Part shown: in pieces, positions 28,423-36,826 of the stretch
How positions within the stretch are numbered: the first letter of the stretch is position 1
How the letters are laid out: the number at the start of each line of letters is the position of its first letter
Assembly: GCF_036013975.1 (NCBI RefSeq)
Contig: NZ_CP107904.1
Span: 5,357,001 to 5,421,000, forward strand
Length of the DNA: 64,000 bases
Reading direction: 5' to 3'
DNA from: Kitasatospora sp. NBC_00458
GTDB lineage: Bacteria; Actinomycetota; Actinomycetes; Streptomycetales; Streptomycetaceae
The notes under the pieces: generated by a model
Databases searched by the model: none
What the model saw: the letters and a program-made list of their open reading frames with translations, nothing else
What the model was told of the DNA's origin: nothing
Position numbers and translations under genes: made by a program

Positions 28423-30054
28423 TTACGGCATCTGGTGGACGAACGGGCCGACCGCGTTGGAGAACGCGTTGCCGTTCACGGAGTCCCAGTTGGTGGACCA
28501 GGTCATCGCGCCGCGGATGGTCGGCCACTTGGCCGGCGGGACGAAGCTCCCGCAGTTCTTGCCGGTGGCCAGGCAGTCCAGCGCGTTGTTCACGACGCTC
28601 GGCGAGACGTAGCCGCCGCCGGCCGCCTTGGAGGAGGCGGGGACGCCGATGCCGACCTGGTCGGGCCGCAGGCCGCCCTGGATGTGGGTGCAGACCTGGG
28701 CGGTGATGAAGTCGATGGTGCCCTGGTTGTAGACCTTGCCGTCGCAGCCGTTCATGCCGCCCGAGTTGTAGAACTGGGTGTTGACGACGGTCAGGATGTC
28801 CTTGGTGTTCAGCGCCAGCTGGAAGTAGGAGCCGGCGGTGGAGTACATCCCGATGGTCTCCGGGGCCATGGTCAGGATGAAGCTCGAACCGATCTTGGCC
28901 TGCAGGGCGTGCAGCGCGTTGCCCAGGTGGGTCGGGTTGAGGCCGTTCTCCAGGTCGACGTCGAGGCCGTCGAAGCCGTAGTCCTTGATCACCGCGTAGG
29001 CGGTCTCGACGAAGGCGCTCGCGGCGGCCGCGTCGTTGACGTGGATGGCGCCGTTCTGGCCGCCGATGGAGATGATGACCTTCTTGCCGGCCGCCTGCTT
29101 GGCCTTCACGTCGGCGCGGAACTGGGCGTCGGTGTAGCCGCCGAGGCCCGCCGAGAGCTCGGCGTCCAGCTTGAAGGTGATGGCGCCCGGGCGGTTGGCG
29201 ACGGAGTCGGCGAAGGAGACCGCGATGATGTCGTACGCGCTCTGGACGTCGCTCAGCTTCTGGAGGTTGTTGCCCTTGTTGTCGAAGTTGTGCCAGTAGC
29301 CGGTGACGACGTGCTTCGGCAGGCCGGTGTTGGGGTTGCCGGTGCTGGTCGCGGTGGGGGTCGGCGTGGCCGTCTGGGTGGGGGTGGCCGTCGGCGTGGC
29401 GGTCGGCGTCGGCGTCGCGGTGGCCGTGGGGGAGGCCGTCGTGGTCGGCGTGGCCGTGGCGGTCGGCGTCGGCGTGGGGGTGACGGTCGGGGTGGCGGTC
29501 GGGCTCGGGGTGGTGGTGCCGCCCGGGCCGCTCAGCACGACGTCGTCGGCGAGGTAGGCGCTCTGGCCGTACCAGCCGTGCAGGTAGACGGTGAGGCTGG
29601 TGGCGTTGGCGCCCGTGGTGAAGGTGGTGGAGAGCTGGTTCCAGCTGTTCTGGTTGGACCAGCTGCTCGGGTCGGTGCCGCCGGTGCCGCGTGCGCCGAG
29701 GTAGACGTACGGGCCCTGGACCCAGGCGCTGAGGGTGTAACTGGTGTTGGGCAGCACGCTGATGGTCTGGGTGCACTCCGCGGTGTCCGCGGCGCCCGGG
29801 GTGGCCTGCAGCGCGCCGGTGCCGGAGTGGACCGGGGTGGAGACGACACCGGCGGCGCCGGTACACGTCCAGCCGCTCAGCGAGCCGGAGTCGAAACCGC
29901 CGTTGCCGACGAGGTTCCCGGCCGCCGCGTTGGCGCCCCCGGCGAAGAGGGCGAGGCCGGTGCCGGCCAGCGCGAGGGCGGTGGCTCCGGCGGCGAGGGC
30001 CGGGAGGGGGCTGCGCCGACGCTTGTGCGCGGGCTGGTTCAGCGTACGGGCCAT
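28423..30054 (-). CDS. Secreted GH18 chitinase with carbohydrate-binding module
   Basis: Extracellular enzyme hydrolysing chitin. Signal peptide (basic HKRRR then a hydrophobic stretch, cleavage near residue 44), an N-terminal carbohydrate-binding module of the CBM4/CBM16 kind (about 45-185: NLVGNGGFDSGSLSGW), a Thr/Pro-rich linker (about 190-245), then the GH18 barrel. The catalytic DGLDVDLE is intact with Glu369 as acid and Asp362, Asp365, Asp367. Length 543 aa. ATG at 30054 has AGGAG 9 nt upstream. A DasR-like operator lies about 140 nt upstream, so induction by chito-oligosaccharides is expected. The next gene (uppS) is divergent. Confidence 0.95.
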   Translation of the reverse strand: MARTLNQPAHKRRRSPLPALAAGATALALAGTGLALFAGGANAAAGNLVGNGGFDSGSLSGWTCTGAAGVVSTPVHSGTGALQATPGAADTAECTQTISVLPNTSYTLSAWVQGPYVYLGARGTGGTDPSSWSNQNSWNQLSTTFTTGANATSLTVYLHGWYGQSAYLADDVVLSGPGGTTTPSPTATPTVTPTPTPTATATPTTTASPTATATPTPTATPTATPTQTATPTPTATSTGNPNTGLPKHVVTGYWHNFDNKGNNLQKLSDVQSAYDIIAVSFADSVANRPGAITFKLDAELSAGLGGYTDAQFRADVKAKQAAGKKVIISIGGQNGAIHVNDAAAASAFVETAYAVIKDYGFDGLDVDLENGLNPTHLGNALHALQAKIGSSFILTMAPETIGMYSTAGSYFQLALNTKDILTVVNTQFYNSGGMNGCDGKVYNQGTIDFITAQVCTHIQGGLRPDQVGIGVPASSKAAGGGYVSPSVVNNALDCLATGKNCGSFVPPAKWPTIRGAMTWSTNWDSVNGNAFSNAVGPFVHQMP

Positions 30055-30187
30055 GGAGGTGCGCTCCTGTGGGGGAGGAGCGGCCGCCGCGGTGGGGGGC
30101 GCGGCGGCCGCGTGTGGGGGAGGGGAGGTCCGCAGTACTGCCTCGGGCGGGGCGGCCCGGGTGTTCGTTCCGCCCTGGGTCAAAAGC

Positions 30188-30199
30188 TGGACTAGACCA
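30188..30199. promoter_or_regulatory. DasR-responsive element (dre) of the chitinase gene
   Basis: TGGACTAGACCA differs at one position from the palindromic DasR core TGGTCTAGACCA. It lies about 135 nt upstream of the chitinase ATG. DasR is the GntR-type repressor that controls chitinases through glucosamine-6-phosphate in streptomycetes. Confidence 0.8.
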
Positions 30200-30234
30200 T
30201 TGGCAATCGTCAAGCATTGAACCGTCGGCTTACG

Positions 30235-30250
30235 GATTCCTTAAGGAATC
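30235..30250. promoter_or_regulatory. Perfect 16-bp palindrome, unknown regulator
   Basis: GATTCCTTAAGGAATC is a perfect palindrome in the chitinase-uppS divergent region, 36 nt beyond the dre site. The rest of the 406-nt gap holds a TAGGCT -10-like box for uppS (30402-30407) and no gene. Confidence 0.6.
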
Positions 30251-30460
30251 GGAGACCGTTCCGTATCCGGCGCCCCGGCGGACACCGGGGGTTCGCGCGG
30301 GCGCCTTCCGGCCATCCGCGCCGCTCCCGTCGCAACCGACTCCGCACCGGACCGTGACCCTCCCGCGACCTGCTGCTTTCCCTGCCGGTGCGGCGCGGGA
30401 GTAGGCTGCGCCGGGGGTTGTGAAGCACCCGGTGAAGTGAGCACGGAGGGGCCGAAAACC

Positions 30461-31255
30461 ATGGGTCTGCGCGATGTCGTCGAACGCACGCCGGGTCTGC
30501 GCACCCTGCTGGACGGGATGTACGGCCTGTACGGCCGCCGGGTCGAGGTGCACCTCGCCCGAACCCCGCACCACATCGGCGTGATCCTCGACGGCAACCG
30601 CCGGTGGGCCAAGGCGACCGGCGGCTCCACCGCCTACGGCCACCAGCGCGGCGCCGACAAGATCAGCGAGTTCCTCGGCTGGTGCGACGAGACCCACGTC
30701 AAGGTCGTCACCCTGTGGATGCTCTCCACCGACAACCTCTCCCGCCCGGCCGGCGAGCTGGTCCCGCTGCTCGGGATCATCGAGGACGCCGTCACCAACC
30801 TGGCCGCCGCCCGCCGCTGGCGGGTCAACCCGGTCGGCGCGCTGGACCTGCTGCCCCGGCACACCGCCGACGTCCTCAAGAAGGCCGCCGAGGAGACCGC
30901 CGGGATCGACGGGATCACCGTCAACGTGGCCGTCGGCTACGGCGGCCGGCACGAGATCGCCGACGCCGTCCGCTCGCTGCTCCAGGAGCACGCCGGACGC
31001 GGCACCTCGATCGAGGAACTGGCCGAGATCCTCGACGTCGAGCACATCGCCGAGCACCTCTACACCCGGGGCCAGCCCGACCCGGACCTGGTCATCCGGA
31101 CCTCGGGCGAACAGCGGCTCTCGGGCTTCCTGCTCTGGCAGAGCGCGCACAGCGAGTTCTACTTCTGCGAGGCGTACTGGCCGGCGTTCCGGAAGGTCGA
31201 CTTCCTGCGGGCGCTGCGCGCGTACGAGGAGCGGCACCGGCGGATGGGGCTCTGA
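30461..31255 (+). CDS. uppS: Cis-prenyltransferase (undecaprenyl/decaprenyl diphosphate synthase)
   Basis: Condenses isopentenyl diphosphate onto an allylic diphosphate with cis geometry, producing the lipid carrier for cell-wall precursors. Signatures: GVILDGNRRWAK with catalytic Asp44, YGHQRGADKISEFL, and the C-terminal DLVIRTSGEQRLSGFLLWQSAHSEFYF. Length 264 aa is typical. ATG at 30461 has GGAGGGG about 10 nt upstream; GTG at 30437 is less likely. Streptomycetes often carry two uppS paralogs, so this may be the minor one. It is followed by a long gap. Confidence 0.94.
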   Translation: MGLRDVVERTPGLRTLLDGMYGLYGRRVEVHLARTPHHIGVILDGNRRWAKATGGSTAYGHQRGADKISEFLGWCDETHVKVVTLWMLSTDNLSRPAGELVPLLGIIEDAVTNLAAARRWRVNPVGALDLLPRHTADVLKKAAEETAGIDGITVNVAVGYGGRHEIADAVRSLLQEHAGRGTSIEELAEILDVEHIAEHLYTRGQPDPDLVIRTSGEQRLSGFLLWQSAHSEFYFCEAYWPAFRKVDFLRALRAYEERHRRMGL

Positions 31256-31516
31256 CCCGGGGTCGACCGGGTCGGCGCGGGGTGCCCGGTCGCGTACCGG
31301 GGCGGCCGTCACTGCGCCCGGCGCGTTCGCGTCCGGGGCCGTCCGCGCCGGGAGCGCCCGTGTCCGGGTCGCCCGTGTCCGGGGCGCCCGACTCGTACCG
31401 GGGTGCCCCGGGCCCGTGCCGGGCGCGCGGCGGAGGGGCCGGCCGCCGACGGGGCGGCCGTGGCGGGAGAGACCGCCGTAGGAGCTGATCTACCCGGCGG
31501 CGGGGCGAGGCCAAAC
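31256..31516. other. GC-rich intergenic spacer
   Basis: This is the first part of a 411-nt gap between uppS and the PhoH gene. It contains two copies of CGCCCGTGTCCGGG (within about 31355-31385) and no convincing gene, hairpin or promoter. Confidence 0.5.
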
Positions 31517-31545
31517 GTTCACCGGCAATGATCCGTCAGTTCGCC
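31517..31545 (+). promoter_or_regulatory. PHO-box-like direct repeats upstream of phoH
   Basis: GTTCACC, ATGATCC and GTTCGCC occur at 31517, 31528 and 31539, exactly 11 nt apart, which is the unit spacing of PhoP-binding PHO boxes in Streptomyces (GTTCACC plus 4 nt). The middle unit is degenerate. The site is 122 nt upstream of the PhoH start. Confidence 0.5.
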
Positions 31546-31666
31546 GGGGGCGCGAATGCACCGCCCCCTGCCTGGGAATACTCCGAGCAGACCGGCCCCG
31601 AGGCCACCGGGGCAGCGGGGGCCGGCTTGCCGCGGATGACGCAGGGTCATCCGCCCTGGAGGCCTA

Positions 31667-33001
31667 GTGGTCAGTTCCAAGAGCCGCCGGACACCAGACC
31701 GGCGCACGTACGTTCTCGACACCAGCGTGCTCCTGGCGGACCCTCTCGCCATGACCCGATTCGAGGAGCACGAGGTCGTCCTCCCGGTGGTCGTGGTCAC
31801 CGAGCTGGAAGCCAAGCGGCACCACCCGGAGCTGGGCTACTTCGCCCGCCAGGCGCTGCGGCTGCTCGACGACTACCGGATCCGCTTCGGCCGTCTCGAC
31901 GAGCCGATCCCGGTCGGGGAGCTCGGCGGCACCATCCGGGTCGAGCTCAACCACTCCGACCTGTCGATACTGCCGGCCGGCTACCGGGTCGGGGGCGGCG
32001 AGGCGGACACCCGGATCCTGGCGGTCGCCCGCAACCTGCAGGCCGAGGGGTACGACGTCACCGTCGTCTCCAAGGACCTCCCGCTGCGGATCAAGGCGTC
32101 CTCGGTGGGCCTGCTCGCCGAGGAGTACCGGGCCGAGCTGGCGATCACCTCCGGCTGGACGGGCATGTCCGAGCTGCACGTCCCGGCCGACGACGTGGAC
32201 GCGCTGTTCTCGGCCGGCCACGAGGCCGCGGTGTCCGTCGAGGGGGCCGCCGACCTGCCGGTGCACACCGGGCTGGTGCTCACCTCCGAGCGCGGCAAGG
32301 CGCTCGGCCGGGTCACCGGTGACGGCCGGGTCCGGCTGGTGCGCGGGGAGCGCGAGGCCTTCGGGCTGCGCGGGCGCAGCGCCGAGCAGCGGGTCGCACT
32401 GGACCTGCTGCTCGACCCGGAGGTCGGCATCGTCTCGCTGGGCGGCCGGGCCGGGACCGGGAAGTCCGCGCTGGCGCTCTGCGCCGGGCTGGAGGCGGTC
32501 CTGGAGCGGCAGCAGCACCGGAAGGTGATGGTCTTCCGGCCGTTGTACGCGGTCGGCGGCCAGGAGCTCGGCTACCTGCCGGGCTCCGAGTCGGAGAAGA
32601 TGAGCCCCTGGGCCCAGGCCGTCTTCGACACCCTCTCGGCGGTCACCACCCCGGACGTGATCGAGGAGGTCATCTCCCGGGGGATGCTGGAGGTCCTGCC
32701 GCTGACCCACATCCGGGGGCGTTCCCTGCACGACGCCTTCGTGATCGTGGACGAGGCCCAGTCGCTGGAGCGCAACGTCCTGCTGACGGTGCTGTCCCGG
32801 ATCGGCCAGGGCTCGCGGGTGGTGCTGACCCACGACGTGGCGCAGCGGGACAACCTGCGGGTCGGGCGGTACGACGGGGTGGTGGCGGTGGTCGAGAAGC
32901 TGAAGGGGCACCCGCTCTTCGCCCACATCACGCTGACCCGGTCGGAGCGTTCGCCGATCGCGGCGCTGGTGACGGAGATGCTGGAGGACGTCCAGCCCTG
33001 A
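31667..33001 (+). CDS. PIN-PhoH fusion ATPase/RNase
   Basis: A two-domain protein of 444 aa combining a PIN nuclease and a PhoH ATPase, comparable to mycobacterial PhoH2, which unwinds and cleaves RNA. The PIN part (about 13-145) has YVLDTSVLLADP and acidic residues later (ADTRIL, SKDLPLR). The PhoH part (about 225-440) has Walker A GGRAGTGKSALAL and Walker B DAFVIVDEAQS. GTG at 31667 has GGAGG 5 nt upstream. It appears monocistronic. A PHO-box-like repeat set upstream would suit the historical link of PhoH with phosphate starvation. Confidence 0.94.
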   Translation: MVSSKSRRTPDRRTYVLDTSVLLADPLAMTRFEEHEVVLPVVVVTELEAKRHHPELGYFARQALRLLDDYRIRFGRLDEPIPVGELGGTIRVELNHSDLSILPAGYRVGGGEADTRILAVARNLQAEGYDVTVVSKDLPLRIKASSVGLLAEEYRAELAITSGWTGMSELHVPADDVDALFSAGHEAAVSVEGAADLPVHTGLVLTSERGKALGRVTGDGRVRLVRGEREAFGLRGRSAEQRVALDLLLDPEVGIVSLGGRAGTGKSALALCAGLEAVLERQQHRKVMVFRPLYAVGGQELGYLPGSESEKMSPWAQAVFDTLSAVTTPDVIEEVISRGMLEVLPLTHIRGRSLHDAFVIVDEAQSLERNVLLTVLSRIGQGSRVVLTHDVAQRDNLRVGRYDGVVAVVEKLKGHPLFAHITLTRSERSPIAALVTEMLEDVQP

Positions 33002-33122
33002 CCGTCCGGCGGTTGGCCCGGCCCGGCCGGGCCGGGCCGGCTGACCGGCTGGTCCGTCGACCTGCCGACCCTCCGACCGGGGCGATCCGGTCATAGTGGG
33101 ACAAAAGGTTCAATTCCTGGCG

Positions 33123-33152
33123 CGGGGCCTGTTCCTGACGGAGCGGGCCCCG
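33123..33152 (+). terminator. Hairpin terminator after phoH
   Basis: A 7-bp stem (33123-33129 with 33146-33152) around a 16-nt loop is followed by a pyrimidine run TCCCTTTC. It is modest but suitably placed. Confidence 0.45.
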
Positions 33153-33519
33153 TCCCTTTCATCACATCGAGTGCTTTCTGTCCGGCGAACTCCGGTGCGG
33201 TGAATGTGACATCCGCCACGCAACAGGGAATTGCGTCGACAGTGCCCCTTGCGGCATGGTGAGGGTTCTGTCAGGCCCCGCGTACGGCATGGCAGGGCTT
33301 CCGGGCACCCGGGAGTCCGGCCCGGACGGTCCACCAACTCCGGTCGGTAGACGCACAATTGAACACCGAAAGCCGTACGCCGCCCGATCTCACGCCCGAT
33401 CGCCTCACGGTGACCGGACGCCGGGTCAGTACCTCCCGTGACCAGCACGACGGAGGGCAGAGCCAAGGGGCATGTTGCGCCCGTACGGTCACGCGTGGGC
33501 GATGCTGGAAGGAATCCAT
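33153..33519. other. Long leader/promoter region before the transglycosylase gene
   Basis: A 367-nt stretch without a credible gene. It is less GC-rich than its surroundings around 33160-33250 and 33340-33370. I looked for a c-di-AMP (ydaO) riboswitch, which often precedes such cell-wall hydrolase genes in streptomycetes, and did not find its conserved segments. Confidence 0.5.
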
Positions 33520-34293
33520 GTGACTCGGATCTCGGTCCGGGGAGTTGCTGTCGCCTCCGCCACCGCCGTCACCGCAGTAGGTGCCGTCGTGGGCATGGCG
33601 TCGGGCAGCGAGGGCAAGACGACGCAGACGGTCGATGTCGCCGGCGCGACCCTGCTTGCCGAAGTCCCCTCTGGCGCCCAGGCGCAGACCATCAGCGACA
33701 ACATCGGCACGCAGGCATCCGCCCAGCAGGCCGCCGCCGACGCCGCCGCCAAGGCCGCTGCGGAGCAGAAGGCCGCCGAGGAGGCCGCGCGCCAGCAGGC
33801 CGCGGCCGACGCCCAGGCCAAGGCCGACGCCGCCGCCAAGGCCGAGGCACAGGCCAAGGAGGCGCAGGCCAAGGCCGACGCGGAGAAGGCCGCCAAGGCG
33901 GCCGAGGAGAAGCGGAAGGCCGACGAGGCCGCCGCCAACCGCTCCAAGGCGCGCTCGGCGATGGCCGCCACCGACACCGCGGCTCCGCCCGTCTCGGTCA
34001 GCCCCGGCTCCGTCCAGGAGCTCGCCCAGCAGATCGTCGGCAACGACGCCCAGTTCCAGTGCTTCAGCCAGATCGTGAAGCGCGAGTCCGGCTGGAACTA
34101 CACCGCCACCAACAAGAGCTCCGGCGCGTACGGCCTGGTCCAGGCGCTGCCCGGCTCGAAGATGGCCTCGGCGGGCGCCGACTGGCGCACCAACCCGGCC
34201 ACCCAGATCAAGTGGGGCCTCAGCTACATGAACAGCCGCTACGGCAGCCCCTGTGGCGCCTGGTCGTTCTGGCAGTCGCACCACTGGTACTAG
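33520..34293 (+). CDS. Secreted lytic-transglycosylase-like protein
   Basis: A 257-aa exported protein. A signal sequence (RISVRGVAVASATAVTAVGA) is followed by a charged Ala/Lys/Glu-rich coiled coil (about 65-150) and a C-terminal SLT-like domain (about 170-257) with the catalytic-type KRESGWNYTATNKSSGAYGLVQALPGSKM, where Glu is the candidate acid. Such proteins cut or remodel peptidoglycan. The start GTG 33520 has GGAAGGA 6 nt upstream; ATG at 33472 would add a non-signal-like extension. A strong terminator follows. The closing HHWY is characteristic of this streptomycete group. Confidence 0.88.
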   Translation: MTRISVRGVAVASATAVTAVGAVVGMASGSEGKTTQTVDVAGATLLAEVPSGAQAQTISDNIGTQASAQQAAADAAAKAAAEQKAAEEAARQQAAADAQAKADAAAKAEAQAKEAQAKADAEKAAKAAEEKRKADEAAANRSKARSAMAATDTAAPPVSVSPGSVQELAQQIVGNDAQFQCFSQIVKRESGWNYTATNKSSGAYGLVQALPGSKMASAGADWRTNPATQIKWGLSYMNSRYGSPCGAWSFWQSHHWY

Positions 34294-34322
34294 GCCCACC
34301 GGCTCGGTACCACCGGCTTCAC

Positions 34323-34363
34323 CACGGCCCCCGGCCGCGCTCCTCGCGCGACCGGGGGCCGTG
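34323..34363 (+). terminator. Strong hairpin terminator
   Basis: A 12-bp perfect stem (34323-34334 with 34352-34363) with further inner GCGC pairing follows the transglycosylase gene. The remaining 380 nt up to 34743 hold the promoter of the next gene, with TAGCGT at about 34662 as a possible -10, and no gene. Confidence 0.8.
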
Positions 34364-34743
34364 CTGCGTCCCCGCTGCGGGCGGGCCGCGCCGCCCGGGC
34401 TGCGCTGACCAGTGCGCCCACGGGCGGTGCGGTCCTGGGTGCGGACGCGGGGCGCGGAGAGGGGTCCTGGTAGCCCTCCGCACCGGCCGGTCCGCCGACA
34501 GTTGGCTCCTGTCCCGCCCGACTCCTCCCCCCTGTCCGGTGCCTGAAACCACCCGACCCGGGTGGGTTCGTCCCGGAATCAGCCACCCGGCCCGGGGGCG
34601 TTCCCCGGATGCGGGTACGAAGAACCCGTCCGCACGGCGGACTCCGCGCCCCCGGCCGGGTAGCGTCATCCCTGACGGCCGTGGCGGGACCCACGGCGTC
34701 CCGCCGGACACGGCGGGTCCGGCGGGGAGAAGTGGTAGCGAGC

Positions 34744-36195
34744 ATGGCGCGGGGCGGAAAGGCCTTCAAGGCCGTGGCCAAGGGCATGGCCGTGGTGGCG
34801 AGTGCGGCCGCCGTGATCGAGCGGCGCAGGCGGGCCGCGATGGCGGCCGACTTCCACGAACCCCCGCTCCCGGTGGCACCGGCGGCGGCCCCCGCGGGGG
34901 CGGCGCCGCTGCCCGCACCGCGTGCGGAGACCGTGCCCGCCGTTCCCGCACCGGCCGCCGCGGCAGCCGTCGCACCGGCCGCCGCGTCCGCCGTCCCGGT
35001 CCCGGCCCCGCCGGCCGCGCCGGGGGCGTTCGGGGCGTCGGGAGCGGCCCACGGCCACTTCGGACGGCCCGCCACCCCCGCCGAGGCGGTGCCGTGGGGC
35101 CTGCGGGTGGCCGCCGAGTCGACCTGGCGGCTGCTGCTGCTCGGCGCCGCGCTGTACGTCGTCTTCTACATCGTCGACATGCTGCGGCTGGTCGCCTTCG
35201 CGGTGCTCGCCTCGCTGCTGATCTCCGCGCTGCTGGAACCCACCGTCTCCTGGCTGCGCCGGCACGGGGTGCCGCGCTCACTGGCCGCGGGCGGGGTGTT
35301 CATGAGCGGCCTGGCCGGGATCGGCCTGGTCGGCTGGTTCGTGGTCTGGCAGGTGACCACCAACCTGGAGACCGTCACCAGCAAGGTCAAGGCCGGTGTC
35401 GACCAGCTCCGGGACTGGCTGATCACCGGGCCGCTGCACCTGACCGAGCAGCAGATCACCGACTTCGCCAACCAGATCACCAAGGCGATCAGCACCAACA
35501 CCGAACAGATCACCTCGGCCAGCCTGACCGGCGCGCAGATCGCCGTCGAGGTGCTGACCGCCGTGCTGCTGGCCTTCTTCACCACCTTCTTCTTCCTCTA
35601 CGACGGCGAGCGGATCTGGAACTGGGCGCTGCGCGGCCTGCCCCGGCACTCGCGGTACGCCATGGCCGGCGCCGGACCGAAGGCCTGGGCCACGCTCACC
35701 GCCTACGTCCGCGGCACCGTCTGCGTGGCCTTCATCGACGCGGTCTGCATCGGTATCGGCATCCAGCTGCTCGGGGTGCCGATGGCACTGCCGCTCGCGG
35801 TGATCATCTTCCTGGGCGCCTTCGTCCCGCTGGTGGGCGCGCTGGTCACCGGGACCGTCGCGGTCCTGATCGCGCTGGTCACCACGACGCCGTGGACCGC
35901 GCTGATGGTGCTGGTGGTGCTGGTCGCCGTCCAGCAGTTGGAGGGACACATCCTCCAGCCGCTGATCCTCGGCCGGGCCGTCCGCGTCCACCCGCTCGGC
36001 GTGGTCCTCGGGGTGGCCGCCGGCTCCATCATCGGCGGCATCGGCGGCGCGATCGTCGCCGTCCCGCTGATCGCGGTCACCAACACCGTGGTGACCCACC
36101 TGCGCCGCCGCAACGAGGCGGGCCAGGCCGTCTTCACCGCCCTGGAGGCGGCCCGCGAAGCCGCCGCCCGCACCCCGGCCCCGCCGGCCCCCTGA
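34744..36195 (+). CDS. AI-2E family transporter (UPF0118)
   Basis: An eight-helix-type membrane permease of 483 aa in the TqsA/YdiK family. The usual order is kept: two helix pairs (about 125-200), a large extracytoplasmic or peripheral segment (about 200-270), and the conserved C-terminal helices with FLGAFVPLVGALVTG and EGHILQPLILGRAVRVHPLGVVLG. The N-terminal 110 residues are a Pro/Ala-rich extension not present in most homologs. Substrates vary; export of a signal or sodium:proton exchange has been proposed for relatives. ATG 34744 is preceded by GGGGAGAA. It faces ahpD across a 24-bp hairpin. Confidence 0.92.
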   Translation: MARGGKAFKAVAKGMAVVASAAAVIERRRRAAMAADFHEPPLPVAPAAAPAGAAPLPAPRAETVPAVPAPAAAAAVAPAAASAVPVPAPPAAPGAFGASGAAHGHFGRPATPAEAVPWGLRVAAESTWRLLLLGAALYVVFYIVDMLRLVAFAVLASLLISALLEPTVSWLRRHGVPRSLAAGGVFMSGLAGIGLVGWFVVWQVTTNLETVTSKVKAGVDQLRDWLITGPLHLTEQQITDFANQITKAISTNTEQITSASLTGAQIAVEVLTAVLLAFFTTFFFLYDGERIWNWALRGLPRHSRYAMAGAGPKAWATLTAYVRGTVCVAFIDAVCIGIGIQLLGVPMALPLAVIIFLGAFVPLVGALVTGTVAVLIALVTTTPWTALMVLVVLVAVQQLEGHILQPLILGRAVRVHPLGVVLGVAAGSIIGGIGGAIVAVPLIAVTNTVVTHLRRRNEAGQAVFTALEAAREAAARTPAPPAP

Positions 36196-36218
36196 CCGCC
36201 CCACCTCCTCCCGGCACG

Positions 36219-36267
36219 CGAACGGGCCCCCGGGCCGGACGTCACGTCCGGCCCGGGGGCCCGTTCG
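36219..36267. terminator. 24-bp perfect hairpin between convergent genes
   Basis: Left arm 36219-36242 and right arm 36244-36267 are exact inverted complements with a single central base. It must act as a bidirectional terminator for the AI-2E permease and ahpD. Confidence 0.85.
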
Positions 36268-36280
36268 GGGTGGTGCTGGG

Positions 36281-36823
36281 TCAGGCGTCGACGGTCGCGA
36301 GGGCGGCCTCGGAGTCGAGGACGCCGGCGACGGCCTGGAGGACGGCGGCGATCTTCATCGAGGCCTGGATGACCTCGCGGTCGACACCGGCCTTGCGCAG
36401 GACGCCCTCGTGGGAGTCGAGGCACTGGCCGCAGCCGTTGATCGCGGAGACCGCGAAGCACCAGAGCTCGAAGTCGATCTTCTCGACGCCCGGGGTGCCG
36501 ATGATGTTCATCCGCAGACCGGCCCGCATGCTGCTGTACTCCTTGTCGGAGAGCAGGTGCAGCGTCCGGTAGTAGACGTTGTTCATCCCCATGACCGCGG
36601 CCGCGCCCTTGGCGGCGTTGTACGCCTCCGGGGACAGGTTGGCCTTGGCCTCGGGCTCCAGCGCGCGCAGTACGGCGGCGCTGCGGGTGGCCATCGCGCA
36701 GGAGAGCACGGTGCCCCAGAGCTGCTGGGCGGGGAGGTCGGAGTTGCCGATGACCGAGCCCAGGTTGAGCTTGAGGTCCTTGGCGTAGTCCGGGAGCGCG
36801 GACTTCAGGTCGTCGAGGGCCAT
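36281..36823 (-). CDS. ahpD: Alkylhydroperoxidase AhpD
   Basis: Reductant partner and peroxidase of the AhpC system. The active-site motif GCGQCLDSHEGVLR gives Cys131, Cys134 and His138, with the upstream Glu in FELWCFA forming the proton relay. Length 180 aa equals known AhpD. ATG at 36823 follows the ahpC stop by 3 nt, so the genes are translated from one message. In actinobacteria AhpD reduces AhpC using lipoamide-linked electrons. OxyR, encoded divergently, is the expected regulator. Confidence 0.97.
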   Translation of the reverse strand: MALDDLKSALPDYAKDLKLNLGSVIGNSDLPAQQLWGTVLSCAMATRSAAVLRALEPEAKANLSPEAYNAAKGAAAVMGMNNVYYRTLHLLSDKEYSSMRAGLRMNIIGTPGVEKIDFELWCFAVSAINGCGQCLDSHEGVLRKAGVDREVIQASMKIAAVLQAVAGVLDSEAALATVDA

Positions 36824-36826
36824 GGG

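Noticed and set aside
33153..33519. A c-di-AMP (ydaO) riboswitch before the transglycosylase-like gene
   Set aside because: The conserved segments I know from streptomycete ydaO elements were not found.
34575..34602. A sigma-R promoter upstream of the AI-2E permease
   Set aside because: GGAAT and GTT are separated by 20 nt, too far for the 18-19 nt spacing.
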